A stretch of DNA of 64,000 nucleotides, from positions 41,439,263 to 41,503,262 of the forward strand of contig NC_052622.1 in the NCBI RefSeq assembly GCF_016545825.1. Reading direction: 5' to 3'. The notes below the pieces were generated by a model. That model had not been told where the DNA came from. It saw only the letters and a program-made list of their open reading frames with translations, and searched no databases. The position numbers and the translations under genes were made by a program. Below, piece after piece: positions 1-14,293 of the stretch. Within the stretch, counting starts at the first letter, position 1. Each line of letters starts with the position of its first letter. This DNA comes from Eucalyptus grandis. Lineage: Eukaryota > Streptophyta > Magnoliopsida > Myrtales > Myrtaceae.

Positions 1-43
1 CCACCGAGTTTGATTCCTCTTAATCTATTGTCTGTAACTAGAG

Positions 44-4680
<4,637 letters not shown>

Positions 4681-4919
4681 GACAGCTTTGTTTTCAAGCC
4701 TCTAGCTCTCCAACTGTTACTGCTTAATACGTCGACGAGATGCCTGTATAGCGGATGTGCAATATGCATCTCTTTCTGGGTCCTTCCTCTGACTTCCTGT
4801 ATCGCGGTTCTCTGGTGTTTTTGTTTCGCTTTGGAATCTTACTAATGATGCAATATCGTACCACATAGCTTCTGATGTACTGGCCTTTTACCCAAAAAGT
4901 GATCCTCCGCGCACTATGA

Positions 4920-4925
4920 AATAAA
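4920..4925 (+). promoter_or_regulatory. Candidate poly(A) signal of the Ca2+-ATPase gene
   Basis: An AATAAA hexamer lies 240 bases after the stop codon, in AT-rich sequence. Its position suits a near-upstream polyadenylation element. Plant signals are loose, so this is suggestive only. Confidence 0.4.
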
Positions 4926-5938
4926 AACGTTAATCAAATTTTGGAGATTATTTTTTCTCGTTTCGTTAGAATCTTCATGGCCTCATGCTGGCAAGTTTGG
5001 CCCTGCACGAGCAAGACTAGAGACAGAGACTTTTTACCAAGGCCTCTTCGTGAAAACTATTAAACAAGTCAATCTTCACTTATCTGCAAGCCAAAAGATA
5101 CTGTACCCCTATCCAACAAATAAAGATGAATGCAGGAACAGAAAAGGGTGATAAAGCACAAGAGTATGGTATTCCCTTATGATACGGGTAGGTATAGGAG
5201 CAATTAGGACAAAGAAACTCCTAGGAATCCTTAGGCCAATGTTAGAGAGGTATAATTTCAGCCAGCAAGATTTGACCTTCGAGCTGCAGATATACAAGAG
5301 TCACGAATCTCCTCTGTAAAAATTCATCTGAGGACTTATTTCTTCTCCTTTTTTTTTTTTTTTTTCTTTTTTGCGGCTTTTCTCCAATTCAAGCCACGGT
5401 GAAGAATAAATTGTTCTAGTGAGAAAATGCGAGAGCTATCCTGCCCTAAAGGACATTCGATCGTTAGTAGCTTTTATCAAAAGGAAAGGTCCCGCACCGA
5501 CCACCGAGGAGATGTGGTAGAAGAGCAAAAGAAGGAGAGCTTTTATCAGCAACTGAAAGTAGTCATATTGTTTTGGAAAAAAATTTCACGTTAGTGCAGA
5601 ATCAGATGCTTGTGTGACCGAGCATGACTCGTCTTTCTGCCCAAATGGGCATATCTTCTCACCCCTTTTCACCAGGAAAAAGTTGATTCTAGATGATAAC
5701 GGTTGCCATGACACAGTGACTATCTACTATATTAGGATGATCTCTCCAGCCTCCAGTACAACATCGCTGCAAGGCCAATTCTCTTTGCGCTGGACTCAGT
5801 GATATAGCCTCTCTCTCTCTCATTCCCGATTGGAATAAGGTTGCCCTCAAGCATACGTTCATTCCTGTGTGGGTAAAACAACAGGAACAATTCAATAGAA
5901 ATTTTCAGGCAGCAACATATAGCTCGGACTTTAGTACC
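4926..5938. other. Intergenic stretch, no gene recognised
   Basis: About 1 kb between the Ca2+-ATPase 3' region and the next ORF. It holds a long T-tract near 5349-5367 and a CT-rich stretch near 5811-5822. Only short ORFs occur, without family resemblance. A possible splice acceptor (TTTTCAG) ends at about 5908, so part of it may be the 5' UTR or an intron of the next gene. Confidence 0.5.
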
Positions 5939-6562
5939 ATGGCTTGCAAAGTTCTCAGTCCCTACGAGCCACACTTCACAAGTCACCTCATATGGCCGAC
6001 TTTGAATGGAGAGCTCGATGATGCTATTGGCAGCGGATCCTCTGAGGACTCTTTCTCATTCCTATCTGCTGTATGTTTTCCCGATGGTAGTTGGAATCCC
6101 TCTTATTTTCCACAAGAAGATTTCTCAGGAGGATTCCAGAGCGAGCATCACAGACGCGATTATTTTTATGAACGAGAGGAACTACCTTACGGCAAATATG
6201 GAGATTGGCCTAGCGATCATGAGCCCTGCTTCAGCAGTTGCTGGGAACGTTATTTCTTCTTACTTCGAGATGATGATTCCAATGATGATGAACAATGGAA
6301 TGGCCGACAGAAGGAGAATCTGTATCAGAATGAAGAAGAAAGCCACGATTTTTACCAAATTGGAGAAATGCAATCTTCTGATGAACATGATCTGGCGGCC
6401 GGATACGGATTTTGGCCAGAACATATATGGGGAGAGGCCACTCCTGAAACTAGTCAGCAAGAGCCAACAAGCTCCTTCGTTGAACCGACTTTCTATGAGA
6501 GTTTCTTTGGTTACTGGCCCTCCTTGTTTCAGGAAGAACCGGCAAAACTTTATGATGATTGA
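5939..6562 (+). CDS. Unrecognised acidic aromatic-rich protein with W-P motifs
   Basis: I do not recognise this protein. The ATG at 5939 sits in a strong plant context (ACCATGGC) and gives 207 residues; an in-frame ATG at 5867 would add 24. The product is rich in Asp, Glu, Ser, Phe, Tyr and Trp and has no membrane span. Three spaced motifs share the pattern G-x-W-P: YGDWPS, YGFWPE and FGYWPS, with an earlier IWPT. Such repeated aromatic motifs in an acidic, probably disordered chain could be short binding motifs or transcription-activation segments, but that is inference. The ORF is long for AT-rich intergenic DNA and has no close competitor on the other strand. It converges on the membrane-protein gene at 6986-8998. 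Expression and homologues are unknown. Confidence 0.6.
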   Translation: MACKVLSPYEPHFTSHLIWPTLNGELDDAIGSGSSEDSFSFLSAVCFPDGSWNPSYFPQEDFSGGFQSEHHRRDYFYEREELPYGKYGDWPSDHEPCFSSCWERYFFLLRDDDSNDDEQWNGRQKENLYQNEEESHDFYQIGEMQSSDEHDLAAGYGFWPEHIWGEATPETSQQEPTSSFVEPTFYESFFGYWPSLFQEEPAKLYDD

Positions 6563-6782
6563 AGAACGAGCTTCGTTACAGGGCCAGGACAACTAACGGT
6601 GACCTCCTGGTACCTTTCGGCAGTCCATCTCAGAGATATTTCCTGGCGAATTTCGTCCTCCATTACTATTTTCATTGTTTAATCGTACGAAGTTGCCATC
6701 CATAATCAAAGATATCTGACTCCAATCGAGAAGATATTGACGTTTAGTATGAATAATTTCTAAATGCCAAGGAATGGCAATC

Positions 6783-6788
6783 TTTATT
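6783..6788 (-). promoter_or_regulatory. Candidate poly(A) signal of the type I membrane protein gene
   Basis: AATAAA on the minus strand about 200 bases past the stop codon at 6986. The position is right for the 3' UTR of the gene read leftward. No other hexamer was sought. Confidence 0.4.
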
Positions 6789-6985
6789 TCCCCAAGCCAA
6801 CTGCTTTTCTTGTACATACATATGCACCGAAGTTACACCCGCTGCCTTCAGCAATTGTCAAAACAGTGCACAAATATACAGAGTGTGTTTCGTACTGTAC
6901 TCTATTTCAGGTCCAACTTCACAAGCAAAAATTTTCGCCATTAAGAACGAGCTGTACAATAAGGTTATGAACCAGAATACTAAAG

Positions 6986-8998
6986 TCATATCACAGTACC
7001 CAGTCCTAGCTCATCCTCAATGTCATCACCATCTTCAAATAGCTTCAGAAATCTGGCCTGCTCCTGCTCCCTCTTCTTTTTCTGCCAATACTTGTAAGCT
7101 GCTACCGACCCGATGAGCAGAACAGTCGAAACTAGAATGCTAATCATTATGACAAGAGCAACATGCATTCCTTTCCCTTTTTTATGAGCAGCAGTAGCTG
7201 AATTGGTATCTGCAAAGACACGATATCCAATTACGGAAATCAGCATGATGATAAGCAGCCCATTAGTAATAGACGAATGTAATGTAAAAGAAGGTAAACT
7301 TTCACTATTCATTTTGAATACCCACTGTTCTAATCACAAAAGATCTCCGACACATTTGGAAATGAAAAATAGTGAAAGAAGATACTCTTGTGATCCATCA
7401 TAGAAAAAAGGAAGAAAATCAAAATCACTAATGATGACTTCTGCAGTTGTTCCATTCTAACAGCTACAGATGCAGTGTTCCTATAATTGACAAATATTCA
7501 TAGTTTCCTCATGAATTTCCTATCTCAGTAGGCGAAGTTTGGCATCCTAGAATACAGACTTTTCCATACAGAGTGAGATAGATCAGTTAACTATTTCCTG
7601 ATCTTACAACAATTAAGGTCACACAACACCCACAAAGAAGTTTTCGCAGTTCATCACAAAATATCTATTGACATTTATGACCCAATGTCTATTTGGCCAC
7701 TATTACTTTAAATCGTAGGAGACATAATTGCTTGCATTAACAGGCTTAAAGTAGAAAAAAAGCAGGGAACATTTAATCTCACCAGCTGTAAGAGGTACAC
7801 ACTGTGGACATAGAAAAGTAGCAGTAAACTCCTTATCCTTGATTCTGGTATATCTTCCATCTGAAGAGCTAAAATCTGAAGGACAGAACTCCCATTCTTC
7901 AAATGTATCATCTGATTCTAGAATGTCCTCCTCATAAAACCCACATCGCTTGCATTTTTCATTTGAAAAATTTGTAAGAGGCTGAGAAAATGGAGACCAT
8001 TTAGCATTAGCTGCCTATATTACAGAATTAACACACTAGCCACTTAAATTGACTAGAATCTGCCCACACCAGCACTTTTAAGACGAGTAATAGAGAGTTA
8101 ATTCTACCGAAACTATTTATCACTGATCAACCATGCCGAACCACAGAAAAGAAACTTGTCCAATGAAACATCACCGCTGACTGGTAAAGTAGTGCAAGCT
8201 CATAAAATCAAACAATAGTACTACCAAAGGAAAAACTCACGCTTCATACCAAATAGGAATTCCAGTTGCAAACTTCAAGTTCCCAACAGTTATATATGGA
8301 TAGATAGATACTACAATCCGGTTCCAACCAATTACACATCGTCCTACGATAGTCAGGTTATAGAAACAATTCATACCTGCCAAGATTCTTGACCTTTAAA
8401 TGAGTAGGAGACATTTGCTTCCTTCACATCCGGCAACACAGCCTTGTTCTCCCCCTTACACCTGAAATAAACCGTCGGCTTAGCTTTGAACCACTCATGG
8501 GTCCTATATATCTCGATAGAATCGAGCGAAACAACCGCCGCGGACAAGTATCCTGCAAACAGGGGACGCAGTGTGAGACAACCAATTCTGAAGCGGGCAG
8601 ATGAACAAGCAGCAGGATGCAATTCCAACGCATCGAATCCGGAAAAAAACCCGGCTTTAATCGACGGGAAGAACCGCATCACGAAACCCTAATTCAAAAT
8701 TCACTACTTCAAGCGGACTCTTCATCTTCCCTTCCTTTCCTTTCCTTTTTTTAACAAGCGGGAGCTATCCCCAGCATCCACCTATCCATCAAACGATCTC
8801 GTCGAGCGAGCTGCAACCCATCGCGCATGTACTCTCCCCGATCAATCCCGAAGGGAACAAGCCACAAATCGGACCCGGAACAAGAAAATCAGCTCCCGGA
8901 TGGAGCCAAACCCGGGACGGATTCCTTTCTTTACCTGGAAAGAAGCCGAGGAAGACCCAACAGAAGAGAGGCGCGGCAGAGACCCTCGGGATCGTCAT
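6986..8998 (-). CDS. Plant type I single-pass membrane protein with Cys-pair luminal domain, 4 exons
   Basis: Exons on the minus strand are 8998-8935, 8552-8377, 7981-7783 and 7209-6986. They join in frame to 220 residues with GT-AG introns. Exon 1 (21 codons) supplies MTIPRVSAAPLFCWVFLGFF, a signal peptide that would be missed without splicing. The luminal part carries CKRCGFYEED, EFCPSDF and FLCPQC, so several cysteines could form disulphides or bind metal. A single membrane span (about 155-180) precedes a basic YKYWQKKKR stop-transfer and a short acidic cytosolic tail (FLKLFEDGDDIEDELGLG). The layout resembles the small plant-specific membrane protein family that I believe includes Arabidopsis NPU (primexine formation). 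That name is from memory and unconfirmed. The 5' leader contains a short GA tract. Confidence 0.85.
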
Positions 8999-9340
8999 AC
9001 ACGCGGGAGATGCGGCAGGGCAGGGAGATCGGCGTCCGGTTCCCGATCTCGCGGACCGAAACCAGAGAGAGAGAGAGAGAAGCGGGCGGAATATCGAAAG
9101 GAGGGAGGACGGTGGCGTGTCGAGAGGGGGTTTCCCGGGGACGCAGCTCGAGGGGCGAGATTCGACGGGGATTTTGGTCGATGGCGGTTCGACTTCGAGG
9201 AATGATGACGACGACGATGATGATGTTGCGAAGGTTCGTCGCGTCAAGAAAATGGCGGTTGAACGAAGCGCCCGCTTTGCGAGGTTTTAGGTAAAGAAGA
9301 TGCTGGACCCAGACGACGACGGGAACAGACGTTAGCATGG
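8999..9340 (-). promoter_or_regulatory. Putative 5' UTR/promoter with GA tract of the membrane-protein gene
   Basis: GC- and purine-rich sequence directly upstream of the start at 8998, with a (GA)n run near 9065-9080 (CT-rich when read as leader). CT-rich leaders are common in plant core promoters. Open frames on both strands here look like composition artefacts. The transcription start cannot be placed. Confidence 0.4.
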
Positions 9341-9537
9341 CGTGACAAGGCGGGGCGTTTTTATTCCATTTGCCCGATGAGCATGCGCATTATTACTTTC
9401 TAATGTCTAAATTTGTTGGACGGATTAGAAAAATTTTTTTATCGAATGTGTCGGTGCATTTAGCCGGCATTTATTTAGCGAAAATTTAATAATTTGAAAA
9501 AATATTTTTCCACAAATAATTGCTTTTATCGCCTATA

Positions 9538-9752
9538 TAAAAGAAAACTATTTTTTTTTTATGACCCGGGAACTCCCGTACAGCCGGCAGCCAACGAGGT
9601 AAACCCGGGGTGATGTTAGCATATGATCCATCATCCTGACGTCACACTTAAGATTCCGTGCGGCCAGTGGGATTCAAACTCCTCTCCCCCTAACAAAGGA
9701 TCACGGGAGCCTTATCCAACTGGGCCACGTGATAGTAAAAGAAAACTATTTT
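9538..9752 (-). mobile_element. tRNA-derived SINE (antisense) with 17-bp TSD
   Basis: The body, about 9555-9735, is flanked by identical copies of TAAAAGAAAACTATTTT at 9538-9554 and 9736-9752. Read on the minus strand it starts with a tRNA-like A box (GTGGCCCAGTTGG) and a B box (GAGTTTGAATCCC) and ends in an A-tract, seen here as T's at 9551-9560. Direct repeats plus a terminal A-run and an internal pol III promoter are the signature of SINE retroposition. Family assignment was not possible. Confidence 0.85.
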
Positions 9753-10617
9753 AATAGTCTACAAAAACAATCTAGTGATGTAGACATATTTGATTAACTA
9801 ATTATTCGAATGACATATGATATCATTTTTAGAAAATATTTTTTAGACTGTTCATTTTTCGCGTAGTAAACAGACCGTAATTAGGATTCTCTTTGGATCC
9901 CTTTAAAGGGAGAAGAACACTAAAAGTGTTAAAAGTTGTGGAAGAAACTCACTTTAGTATTAAAAAAAATTTCAAAATACTTGCCACTTTTTTGATAAAA
10001 AAATCACTTAAGTACTAACTCTAATCTGAGTTGCTGGAAATCCGATATAATAATATTTGATTAATTTCTCTATGACCCCTAAACAATATTAGTGCTAAAC
10101 TTTGTTTGAAACTATTACTTATTGCCATGCATCCCACATAGAAATGCCACCGACTAGATTTTTTAAATATAAGTCATATATTATTTTTGGCCGGAATTTC
10201 TAATTGTTGGCAATTAAGTGATCATATTTTCTCTAATTTGACAGTCTAGCGAAAACTTTTAACACTAAGCGAGTGTCATATATAACTTTTAGCACTTCTA
10301 GTAATCAGAAGTCGATTTTACGATATTAATCTCAACATTAATTAAACCATTTTGAAAAGTCACCGCCTTGACCTAATGGACAAAGTATGATCAAATGAGA
10401 AGCTGAAAAAGTGACTAATTGTAAAAAGGCAATAATTGTAAATTTCCATGAAGAAAAAGTTTAGAACTCAATAGAAAGATAGTGTACGAAATTTACCACT
10501 TCATGGGAATACCATCTATGGAGGAATGACCTAGCAAAAGCAAAATGATCAGTTGTCCACTAAGTAATGTACTTTTACGTCTGCTATGATGTCTATATAT
10601 TTGTTTGTGTTAATATT
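9753..10617. other. AT-rich intergenic DNA, nothing coding
   Basis: About 870 bases of AT-rich sequence without a plausible ORF, RNA gene or clear repeat boundary. It probably consists of old transposon remnants. Confidence 0.5.
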
Positions 10618-10850
10618 ATGAAAAATTCCAAACTGTTATATTTTATAATAAATTTATCATAAATTATTTTTTTTATTATAAAAAATCCAAAATTAGTACA
10701 CATATAACATATTTATAAAAAATTAATCTTTTAATCATAAAAAACCCCAAATTGATGCATTTATGATAAATTTGTCTTTCGTTAATTTTTGTTAAATTAA
10801 ATTATTATAACGAAAATCCACAAACCGGTACACTTGTTATAAACGAGAGG
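10618..10850. repeat. Degenerate tandem repeat (~80-bp units)
   Basis: Three or more diverged units share a pattern of A-rich run, CCAAA(C/A)TxGTACA, and TAATAAATTTATCATAAATTA. The same kind of unit forms the arms of the foldback element at 38287-38990, so this is probably an arm of a related element that lost its partner. Divergence is high and unit borders are approximate. Confidence 0.5.
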
Positions 10851-10935
10851 GTAAAACTCCAAATAGATTCAACCATTAAATGCCATGTGTCATTTAATGC
10901 ATTTGGTATTATCCTTGCATGTATTCATCGACGAT

Positions 10936-11719
10936 TAAGGCCTGTTTGGTAACCATCCAAACAGTGCCTGATTCTAATTTTTTGTTCTTAGAATCAGTTT
11001 GGGATGAGAATCGCATTTGATAAAAAATTTGTTCACAGGACCAAATTTGTTCTCGAGAAGAGATTGAGAAGAGAATCAAAAAAAAAAAAAGAAAAAAAAA
11101 TTAATTCTTGTTAGGGAACAAAATTGAGAATCAAAACTCTTATTCTTCTCTTTTTTTCCTCTTCATCGACCGCCATCCCGCGACTGCTACCTACTGCCGC
11201 TCGCTGCCTGTCGCCGCTCGTTGCCTGTCGCCACCTGCAGCCGTCCGCTGGCACCGGTCGTCGGCAACTGGTCCGGTGAGCTCCTCGCCGGTGGCCAAGT
11301 GGGCCTCATCGAGGCTGGGTGAGGCCCACCTAGCCTTGGCGAGGCTCGCCCCTCATGACGCCCAGCCTCGTCGGTGGCCAGGTGGGCCTCACCTAGCCCT
11401 GGCGAGGCTCGGCCGACGAGGGCCGGCGACACTATGGTGAGGTCACCGAACCGGCCTAAAGAAGAAGAAGAAGAAGAATAGGAGAAAAAAAAAGAAAAAA
11501 AAAAAAAGGAAAAAAATTATATAAATTAAAATAAATTGATTTAGAACATAATTAATGAACACAGTACCAAATGCAATTCTATTCCAGAATAAAAAAAAAT
11601 TGTACAGTTATCAAACGCATTCTTTTACTCAAAATCAGTTCCCAGAAACAGAATAAAAAATAATTATTTCTGATAAGAATTTGTTTCCGGGAACAGAATC
11701 GTTACCAAACGCGTCCTAA
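10936..11719. mobile_element. PIF/Harbinger (Tourist-like) MITE with GC-rich core
   Basis: The element, 10939-11716, is flanked by TAA on both sides. Its ends are imperfect inverted repeats, GGCC-TGTTTGGTAAC at the left and the complement of GGACGCGTTTGGTAAC at the right. TAA target duplications and GG..GTTTGG ends fit Tourist-type MITEs. The arms are AT-rich with A-runs. Inside is a GC-rich block (about 11165-11455) followed by (GAA)n at 11458-11479. No transposase is encoded, so mobilisation in trans is inferred. Confidence 0.75.
11165..11455. repeat. GC-rich core with gaggc/cgaggctc repeats inside a MITE
   Basis: About 290 bases of strongly GC-rich DNA within an AT-rich element. It contains repeated variants of TGGCGAGGCTCG and GGTGGCCA(G/A)GTGGGCCTCA. 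Open frames here (for example 11108-11440) are long because of composition and show no family features. Similar cores occur at about 19085-19405 and 40464-40870. Confidence 0.7.
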
Positions 11720-12285
11720 TTCAACAAATGATTATGGTAGCTAATGCCAAATTTATGATAAGTTGAACTTAAGTAAGTCCTTAAATTGTTTCGTCTGAGT
11801 TTTGTGCAATAGGACTTTGAAGTCCTTGGACATATAAGACCACCTTGAGGATAGAGCCGGAAATAGGACTCAATAAATAAGCCATACCAAATTAGGAGGC
11901 TGAGGTGTGCATGCACCAATACGTTTATATCCATTGGAAAGGCGAAGTGGGCCTCAATTGGTGTCGATAGACACCTGCTCCTTGGTGAGGAACCCTGGAA
12001 GCAACCAAGGATCCAAGGAGTAGCTCAATTTCATTGATGGACGTGGTATTAACCCTAGGCGTTTTGACCGACGGTTACTTCACCAAATGATTATGGCGGC
12101 CAATGCCAGATTCCTAATAATTCAGCAGAAAACGGAGCTGCGCCATCAATCCTGGTGCTTCGACCGCAGGCTCAAATTGGAAAGGAACCGAACGTCGTGA
12201 CCAGGAAATCAGTAACGACAATTACCTAAAAATAACGATGGAGAGTGTAAAAGAGACGAATCCGATCGCGTAAAGAGCCCCCTTT
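11720..12285. other. Intergenic stretch upstream of the CAP gene
   Basis: About 570 bases with only short ORFs. An imperfect direct repeat (caaatgattatgg(t/c)(a/g)gc(t/c)aatgcca) occurs near 11724 and 12084. The last 100 bases should contain the CAP gene promoter, but no convincing TATA box was found. Confidence 0.4.
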
Positions 12286-12348
12286 GTGGGCCCTCTTCCC
12301 TTCTTCCTTAGCCCGCCGCTCTCGGCTCATGAGAGCAGCAACAACATC

Positions 12349-13011
12349 ATGACCTTCCCAATGTCCAGAATGCGACACGTCTTCGTCGCCGCCGCCCTCC
12401 TCCTCGTCTCCATCGACGTCCTCGTCGTCTCGACCGATGTCCCGAAGCAGGCGGTCGCCGCGTCGGCTCGGATGCCGGGCAAGGGCGCCTCCCTCGGCGG
12501 CGGCATGGCCGTCAACCTCAAGAGCGTCGGCGGGACCCCGCGGCGGCCCCAGGGCGCGAAGCTCGGGGTCCCTGTCCCCAGCGCCCGCGAGTTCGTCGAG
12601 GCCCACAACAAGGTCAGGCTCGGGCACGGCGAGCCGCTCCTGAAGTGGGACAAGAACCTGGCCAAGTACTCGCGGCGGTTCGCGTCCAAGCGCGCCGCGG
12701 ACTGCAAGATGATCCACTCCTACGGCCCGTACGGGGAGAACATCTTCTGGGGGGCGAAGGCCGAGTGGTCCCCGTCCCAGGTCGTGGACTCGTGGGTCAG
12801 CGAGAAACAGTTTTACGATCCGACGCACAACTCGTGCACGCCGGGAGAGATGTGCGGGCACTACACGCAGGTCGTTTGGCGGGACACCGCCCGCGTGGGC
12901 TGCGCCTGGATCCCGTGCCTCAACGGGGGCATGTACGCCATCTGCTCGTACGACCCGCCCGGGAACTACGTGAACGAGAGCCCGTTCGTGTCCACCGCGG
13001 ACCAACGGTGA
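12349..13011 (+). CDS. Secreted CAP-superfamily / PR-1-like protein, single exon
   Basis: The ATG at 12349 gives 220 residues; ATGs at 12286 and 12361 are alternatives, and the hydrophobic stretch VFVAAALLLVSIDVLVV suits a signal peptide from either 12349 or 12361. A linker of about 60 residues precedes the CAP domain. CAP hallmarks are present: VEAHNKVR (first His), GPYGENIFWG (Glu), CGHYTQVVWR (second His) and the CSYDPPGNYV end motif. Six cysteines could form the usual three disulphides. PR-1 proteins act in the apoplast in defence, and several bind sterols (family knowledge). The C-terminus PPGNYVNESPF resembles the PR-1 region that yields the CAPE peptide, but here it is followed by seven more residues. 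The gene is very GC-rich compared with its surroundings. It resembles the longer Arabidopsis CAP proteins rather than PR1 itself. Confidence 0.93.
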   Translation: MTFPMSRMRHVFVAAALLLVSIDVLVVSTDVPKQAVAASARMPGKGASLGGGMAVNLKSVGGTPRRPQGAKLGVPVPSAREFVEAHNKVRLGHGEPLLKWDKNLAKYSRRFASKRAADCKMIHSYGPYGENIFWGAKAEWSPSQVVDSWVSEKQFYDPTHNSCTPGEMCGHYTQVVWRDTARVGCAWIPCLNGGMYAICSYDPPGNYVNESPFVSTADQR

Positions 13012-14293
13012 TGATCTCCATTAGTAATATGACCTGAACTCAATTTGCAAGATTTGGTATACATATGTTTTAATGGCCGAGGTGTTTTGCTTCCGGTACC
13101 AAATCGTTTTTGCTTAATTTGGATCTGACGACGACCATGTATCTTTTAGTGCTTAGGCCAATGACATCTCGTGGCATCAGATCCGCATTGCTCGAACTCG
13201 AATCAACGCCGGCGTTCATCTGTGATGTGCATTTGTATCTTGTTTCTGGGTATCAATTTTCAGATTCTGGGGATTGCACACCTTCAATCAATGTGTGAAC
13301 GCATCTTTCTCGAGAATGTCACCGTTTCTTACCGCCCACTGTTTCGTAGTTCTCTCTCTTCTCCATCGAGCAGAAGCCCGCGTTTGGGTTTTTTGAGTGC
13401 AAGGTGCGACGAACTAGTCGAGAGCAAAACCGATGCAGATGGATGCAGGCATTAGTTGATCCTACACATGGGGTATACCAGAGGCATCCTTATTATTTCC
13501 TGAAACCTGACTTGGGGGATGCATGTACAGACCATTAGTTTGCACCATTGCCTTTAGAAGCATCTCAGACACCCGACCGCTTTTGACAAGTAACAGGAAC
13601 GGAATCGAAATCGATCTGTGACATTCGTTGCGGTGGCTTGTCTTTGAGTAGTGCATTTTGTTTAGACTTTCCGTTGATGTATAGGATGCTGCAGCCGGAT
13701 CATATCATTGTCCGAGCACAGCCATGACTAATCCCAAAAGGGCAGAAAATGTGTGCCATAAGAACGTTATTGAAATCCCCAGAACAATCTCTCTACAAAC
13801 TAAAAACCATGATTCCAACAGACTTACTTTTAATCAAATCGACCCGTTTCTAGGAAAAGACAGAAGAATCAGCGATTGAAGTTCCACAAAAAAAGAAAAA
13901 AAAAGAAATCTGGAGATAAACAACAATCTGTACCACTATTGCTGGATTCATGGCATCAACTGTATAAGCATGGTACGAAGCAGACGATTTGGAAACATCT
14001 GCTTTATTCGTCAAAACTTGCCGTCGCTCACTCTAGTATGTTCCTGCTGCATTTTGCTGTTTTTTGAGACCAATTGTGTTGTGTGAATCCAGTGTGCGCA
14101 ACATAGGAGGTTGATTCTCGGCAAGCAATCAAAGCGAAAATGTCGAAAACTTTCCACTTGACTAATGATTGATAACTCAACATGGTGCAAGAAAATGAAG
14201 TTGTACAATTTCTGCAATCCATCTTCTGAAGTCCTCCTTAATCCCGAACGTGTCTTGGATTCGAGTTGTGCTAGGGTTATTTCAAATAAAACA
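13012..14293. other. Intergenic region between CAP and ALS3-like genes
   Basis: It should contain the 3' UTR of the CAP gene (left) and the 3' UTR of the leftward ALS3-like gene (right). Short ORFs here are unremarkable. No RNA gene or repeat was recognised. Confidence 0.4.

Noticed and set aside
8789..9338. Several long ORFs on both strands upstream of the membrane-protein gene
   Set aside because: They arise from GC- and GA-rich leader sequence. Only a 64-nt piece (8998-8935) fits a spliced signal-peptide exon.
11108..11440. ORFs in the GC-rich MITE core
   Set aside because: Open on both strands because of low AT content and repeats; no start context or domain.
12226..13005. Long minus-strand ORF opposite the CAP/PR-1-like gene
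   Set aside because: It is a shadow of a very GC-rich coding exon. Its translation is Arg/Gly/Val-rich without domain features, whereas the plus strand has all CAP motifs.
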